Shown here: in pieces, positions 4,901-6,645 of the stretch
Layout: every line of letters begins with the position of its first letter
Numbering within the stretch: the stretch's first letter is position 1
Assembly: GCA_034437895.1 (NCBI GenBank)
Contig: DAOTTO010000530.1
Location: forward strand, 1-6,645
DNA length: 6,645 bases
Reading direction: 5' to 3'
Source: JANRLJ01 sp034437895
Lineage (GTDB): Bacteria > Chloroflexota > Anaerolineae > Aggregatilineales > Phototrophicaceae
The notes under the pieces: generated by a model
Told to the model about the DNA's origin: nothing
Databases searched by the model: none
Seen by the model: only the letters and a program-made list of their open reading frames with translations
Position numbers and translations under genes: made by a program

Positions 4901-6645
4901 TTCTCGCGTCCAGCATCACCTTTCAGCAAACCGCCGAGCGCGGATGATGAATCATCCGAAGACGAAATGCTCTCACGTCTGGCACCCGCCCGGCCTAAAG
5001 GCACGGGACCCGCGCCACGTCCACAACCCACCTCGCCCTTTGCCTCTCGCTTTAACACAGGCATATCCAAACCTGCTGACGACGAGCTAGAGGATGAGGA
5101 CATCAACGATGACGACATCAAGGATGAAGACGAAAAAGACAGCGGACTCGTCCCAGATCGCATGAGCCGTTTGAACGAAATCCGCGCCGGACAAACTGCC
5201 CGTCCCGCCGCCGATTTACGCGCCTCAATGGATGATGAAGATGACGTTGAAGATGATGATCTGGATGATGAGGATAACGAAGATCGCTTATCAGCGCAGC
5301 TACGCACCGCACCATCGCCCTTTAACCGTCAACCGCTTGCGCCGCGTCCGTTTGGCGCTCCCGCGCAGCCCGCGGCGGTAAATGGTGAAAGCGCCGCCAA
5401 GCCCTTCTCGCCGTTTGTCCGTTCACCGGAAGAAGCAAAGGTCAGCGACGAGACACAGCGCCCCGCCGCGTATACACCGCCTTCCGTCGCAGCGACGACA
5501 ACGCCGCCAGCGCCTGCCAACATCGCCCCACCGGAACGTAAAATCCCGCAGGTGATGCAGCCTGCCGCACAAGCCACATCGGAACCGGTCATCAATGCCA
5601 CACCCAGTCCGGCTTCTGCCGCGGCTATACGTCCCCGCAAAGAATGGCGACAGCCCGATTTCCGCTCATTATTGGCTTCCGGCTCTGAACAGGATTTTGA
5701 TCGGGAAGCGCTCGTCAAACGCGCCCGTACCATCGAAGAAACGCTGTTGAGTTTCGGTGCGCCGGGGCGCGTAGTCGAAATCAACACAGGCCCCGTGATT
5801 ACCCAGTTCGGTGTCGAGCCGGATTATCTTACGGTGCGTGGGGGCAAGAAAAATCGCGTCAAAGTAAGTGCAATTGCCCAACTCGATAAAGACCTTCAGC
5901 TTGCGCTCGGCGCACGGTCAATCCGTATCGAAGCGCCTGTGCCGGGTAAAGGCTATGTCGGCGTGGAAGTGCCAAACGACCAGGCTTCGCTCGTTAGCCT
6001 GCGAGATGTAATGGAAAGCCGCCAATTTCATAAAATCAAATCGCCGTTGAAAATCGCGCTCGGACAAAGCGTTGACGGTACGCCAATCTCGGCTGATCTG
6101 GCCTCAATGCCACATTTGCTTATCGCCGGAACGACGGGTTCAGGTAAATCGGTCTGTGTCAACTCGATCATCATGAGCTTGATTCTGCAAAATACGCCCG
6201 AAACCGTCAAGTTCATCATGGTCGATCCGAAGCGCGTTGAATTAACCGGATACAATGGCATTCCGCATCTCGTCGCGCCCGTCGTTGTGGAGTTAGAGCG
6301 TATCGTCGGCGTACTCAAATGGGTAACGCGAGAAATGGACGAGCGCTACAAAAAATTCAGCGATGCCGGAGCGCGTAATATCGAGGATTACAACACACAC
6401 CTCTCGACACAAGCCGAATCGATGGCTTATATCGTCGTCATCATCGACGAATTAGCCGACTTGATGATGCTCGCTCCCGACGAAACCGAGCGCGTCATCA
6501 CCCGTATCGCCGCGTTAGCCCGTGCGACGGGTATCCATCTCGTCATCGCCACCCAGCGCCCTTCAGTCGATGTCGTCACGGGGTTGATTAAAGCCAACTT
6601 CCCGGCGCGTATCGCCTTCGCGGTGGCAGGCAGCGTGGACAGCCG
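1958..6645 (+). CDS. ftsK: FtsK/SpoIIIE DNA translocase with giant N-terminal extension (partial, runs off the window)
   Basis: FtsK is a membrane-anchored hexameric ATPase that moves chromosomal DNA through the closing septum. The 1562 codons seen comprise: an Asp/Tyr head (1-29); a Ser/Gly-rich tract (about 31-300); Lys/Ala/Pro repeats with SRLPFGKK motifs (about 320-525); a membrane domain with four likely helices (about 556-573, 597-613, 627-643, 692-709); an Arg/Ala/Gln-rich possible coiled coil (726-760); a Pro/Ala linker with two acidic patches (to about 1247); and the motor alpha/beta core from about 1248. The motor has Walker A AGTTGSGKS (1390-1398, Lys1397), Walker B VVIIDELADLMM (Asp1497, Glu1498) and ATQRPSVDVVTGLIKAN (from 1531). 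The rest of the beta domain and the gamma winged helix lie beyond the window. The start is well defined: an in-frame TAG lies at 1934-1936 and ATG 1958 is the only start codon after it, with a weak AGG 7 nt upstream. E. coli FtsK has only a short segment before its first helix, so this N-terminus is unusual. Confidence 0.95.
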   Translation, partial: MSRDDEYYDDDEYYDDDVDDGTDDDDDEEVSSSRSSVNPFKAPSSGLPGSGRFGSPASPSGSSGSSSGLPGSSSSFGARPASSTPFQRPGSPATPGSSSPGGSSSSGGSGSSSNPPRFGSGSSPSGSGTSSPTSRDPKDVSSDRQRFFGGSGSGSGSQGSSGSSGSSGSSSGGSGSSGPRPPEPNSPTTPGQRPPLPGSSGSSGSSGFNRPTSPPSGGSSSGSSGGSSGSSGFNRPTSPPSGGSSSGSGSSSGSSSSSGTPGFGNRFGSGGSSSQGSSGGSSSSGSSSYPGSGSSGGSSSQSAPPKREEPKKEDEKKPAESGGRFGGFASRLPLGGKKDEGDKKPADSAAKSTSSPAAALGGLTSRLPFGKKDDAPAKPADKKPADSAAKSGPAAALGGLTSRLPFGKKEETPPAKPSSSGAKPTSSPSGALGGLTSRLPFGAKKEDPPAAKPGAPAAKPSASGSKPAEEAKSSPFGRFRSGAQSAPSGNAPTAKAGASPAKASAAKAESSGGLLGRFLPFGKAEDTKSQKTSKTRASKIPQSAGEGMSLDTQLDILGVGLVFAALVISFSSLSPDQGAITGGINAFVRELLGRGALGIPVSMMAVGIWLIARHFGENAPTIDPVRISGILMLYVGALVIFQYTDAFRAVYVGVDSQTYRLLVDQLTTAVGSGGGRVGAELYILILSNVGDIGSIFVILGWMVIGLMLATRTTAAELAVFVISIYRSLQITLQRRAQVASAKRAEAQLLIAQQAEAARLQAAQISIMKPAQEALPAPLAMPMAALPAPSEEAIPIPIEERGIPIRIAGQMVTAPVGNPEAPLAQPLAPQPAAAMAAPAPAATPPPTSSPEQNRFGGIASRLRGATEENKLSQQPAANGSDAAKPASGVGGFFRRTEPNKPDATKTNAPPVPPLPTQAPAAAAQAAPFNAATPPAAAPLSPAAENTNPAAAARVSTPPAPPTTLPTERAASPFNRPGESGSPFSRPASPFSKPPSADDESSEDEMLSRLAPARPKGTGPAPRPQPTSPFASRFNTGISKPADDELEDEDINDDDIKDEDEKDSGLVPDRMSRLNEIRAGQTARPAADLRASMDDEDDVEDDDLDDEDNEDRLSAQLRTAPSPFNRQPLAPRPFGAPAQPAAVNGESAAKPFSPFVRSPEEAKVSDETQRPAAYTPPSVAATTTPPAPANIAPPERKIPQVMQPAAQATSEPVINATPSPASAAAIRPRKEWRQPDFRSLLASGSEQDFDREALVKRARTIEETLLSFGAPGRVVEINTGPVITQFGVEPDYLTVRGGKKNRVKVSAIAQLDKDLQLALGARSIRIEAPVPGKGYVGVEVPNDQASLVSLRDVMESRQFHKIKSPLKIALGQSVDGTPISADLASMPHLLIAGTTGSGKSVCVNSIIMSLILQNTPETVKFIMVDPKRVELTGYNGIPHLVAPVVVELERIVGVLKWVTREMDERYKKFSDAGARNIEDYNTHLSTQAESMAYIVVIIDELADLMMLAPDETERVITRIAALARATGIHLVIATQRPSVDVVTGLIKANFPARIAFAVAGSVDS
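1967..1998 (+). repeat. Tandem DDEYYD coding repeat in the acidic head of FtsK
   Basis: GACGACGAATATTA occurs at 1967-1980 and 1985-1998, an 18-bp (six-codon) period. It encodes DDEYYD-type units at the very N-terminus, followed by an Asp run to residue 29. The result is a strongly acidic, Tyr-containing head unlike the Ser/Gly tract that follows. Confidence 0.7.
2048..2860 (+). repeat. Ser/Gly-rich low-complexity tract of FtsK
   Basis: From about residue 31 to 300 the protein is mainly Ser and Gly with scattered Pro, so it is almost certainly disordered. Serine is written with all six codons (TCA, TCT, TCG, TCC, AGC, AGT) and glycine with mixed codons. That argues for selection on the protein rather than recent triplet expansion. 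RFG motifs punctuate it at residues 52-54, 117-119 and 266-268, and TPFQRP occurs at 84-89. Many overlapping open frames on both strands here are by-products of this composition. Confidence 0.85.
2570..2694 (+). repeat. 75-bp direct duplication within the Ser/Gly tract
   Basis: A 50-bp block at 2570-2619 recurs at 2645-2694 with one mismatch (2602 C versus 2677 G, a silent change). The period of exactly 75 bp is 25 codons, so the frame is kept. Each copy encodes SGFNRPTSPPSGGSSSG. The high identity, against mixed codons elsewhere in the tract, marks it as a recent duplication. Confidence 0.85.
2921..3537 (+). repeat. Five GGxxSRLPFGKK-type protein repeats in the FtsK N-terminal arm
   Basis: Units begin near residues 323 (GRFGGFASRLPLGGKK), 360 (LGGLTSRLPFGKK), 397 (LGGLTSRLPFGKK), 432 (LGGLTSRLPFGAKK) and 512 (GGLLGRFLPFGK). 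The first four are spaced 35-37 residues apart and joined by Lys/Ala/Pro/Ser spacers. A 26-bp exact DNA repeat, 2987-3012 and 3104-3129, 117 bp apart, links units 1-2 to units 2-3. Each unit is a short hydrophobic and basic motif in a disordered arm, which looks like a repeated protein-binding or amphipathic membrane-touching motif. The function is not known. Confidence 0.8.
3589..3601 (+). promoter_or_regulatory. Possible internal ribosome-binding site and start in ftsK
   Basis: AGGTG at 3589-3593 lies 5 nt before the in-frame ATG at 3599 (Met548), directly ahead of the membrane domain. This is a better Shine-Dalgarno match than the one at the annotated start. A product begun here would have the length layout of an ordinary FtsK. 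The upstream frame is nevertheless open for 547 codons with strongly patterned amino acids, so the long form is preferred. Confidence 0.3.
4511..4546 (+). repeat. Outlying SRL-type repeat copy on the other side of the FtsK membrane domain
   Basis: Residues 852-863 read NRFGGIASRLRG, close to unit 1 of the N-terminal array (GRFGGFASRL, residues 323-332) although about 530 residues away and past the membrane helices. Further SRL cores occur at 1006-1008 and 1070-1072. The copy suggests that the linker and the N-terminal arm share a partner. Confidence 0.65.
4865..5470 (+). repeat. SPFxRP short-motif repeats and acidic patches in the FtsK linker
   Basis: SPFNRP (970-975), SPFSRP (980-985) and SPFSKP (987-992) come in quick succession. 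Looser copies follow: SPFASRF (1026-1032), SPFNRQP (1120-1126) and SPFVRSP (1151-1157). Between them lie two dense Asp/Glu stretches at residues 1041-1061 and 1092-1109. The rest is Pro/Ala-rich and presumably disordered. Linkers of FtsK proteins are known to be variable and to contact other division proteins; which partner applies here cannot be read from the sequence. Confidence 0.75.

Noticed and set aside
4129..5787. Several - strand frames opposite the FtsK linker
   Set aside because: They are Ala/Ser/Gly-rich shadows of the Pro/Ala linker and acidic patches, with no motifs or start signals.

Overview
The window is a bacterial chromosomal segment of two genes on the + strand, with one intergenic stretch between them and a short leader before them. 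There is no sign of a phage, insertion sequence, CRISPR array or RNA gene. The moderately GC-rich sequence, the soluble Hanks-type kinase with a fused two-component output, and an FtsK with very long disordered regions would fit a Chloroflexota-like environmental bacterium. That placement is an inference from style, not from a marker gene.

Layout. Positions 1-185 are non-coding leader with an extended -10 promoter candidate and a pair of 8-bp direct repeats two helical turns apart. Positions 186-1730 encode a 514-residue, apparently cytosolic protein that joins three modules: a complete Ser/Thr protein kinase, a complete response-regulator receiver domain and a LuxR/NarL-like C-terminal helix-turn-helix whose recognition helix is strongly diverged. 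Positions 1731-1957 are intergenic. They hold a 9-bp perfect-stem hairpin followed by TTTT (a terminator candidate with an alternative pairing) and a near-perfect 20-bp palindrome overlapping a promoter candidate. Positions 1958-6645 are an open reading frame of 1562 complete codons that runs off the window. It is an FtsK/SpoIIIE DNA translocase.

The FtsK is the striking part. About 547 residues precede the membrane domain: an Asp/Tyr head, a Ser/Gly-rich tract and Lys/Ala/Pro repeats carrying a G-G-x-x-S-R-L-P-F-G-K-K motif. After the membrane domain comes a roughly 520-residue Pro/Ala linker with acidic patches, followed by the conserved motor with Walker A and Walker B. The same short motifs (xSRL, RFG and [S/T]PFxRP) occur on both sides of the membrane segments, which suggests two cytoplasmic tails that share a binding partner.

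How they may work together: FtsK pumps DNA at the division septum. A Ser/Thr kinase lies directly upstream of a protein whose N-terminal arm is largely Ser, so regulation by phosphorylation is an obvious hypothesis. The genes look separately transcribed, and nothing in the sequence proves the link.
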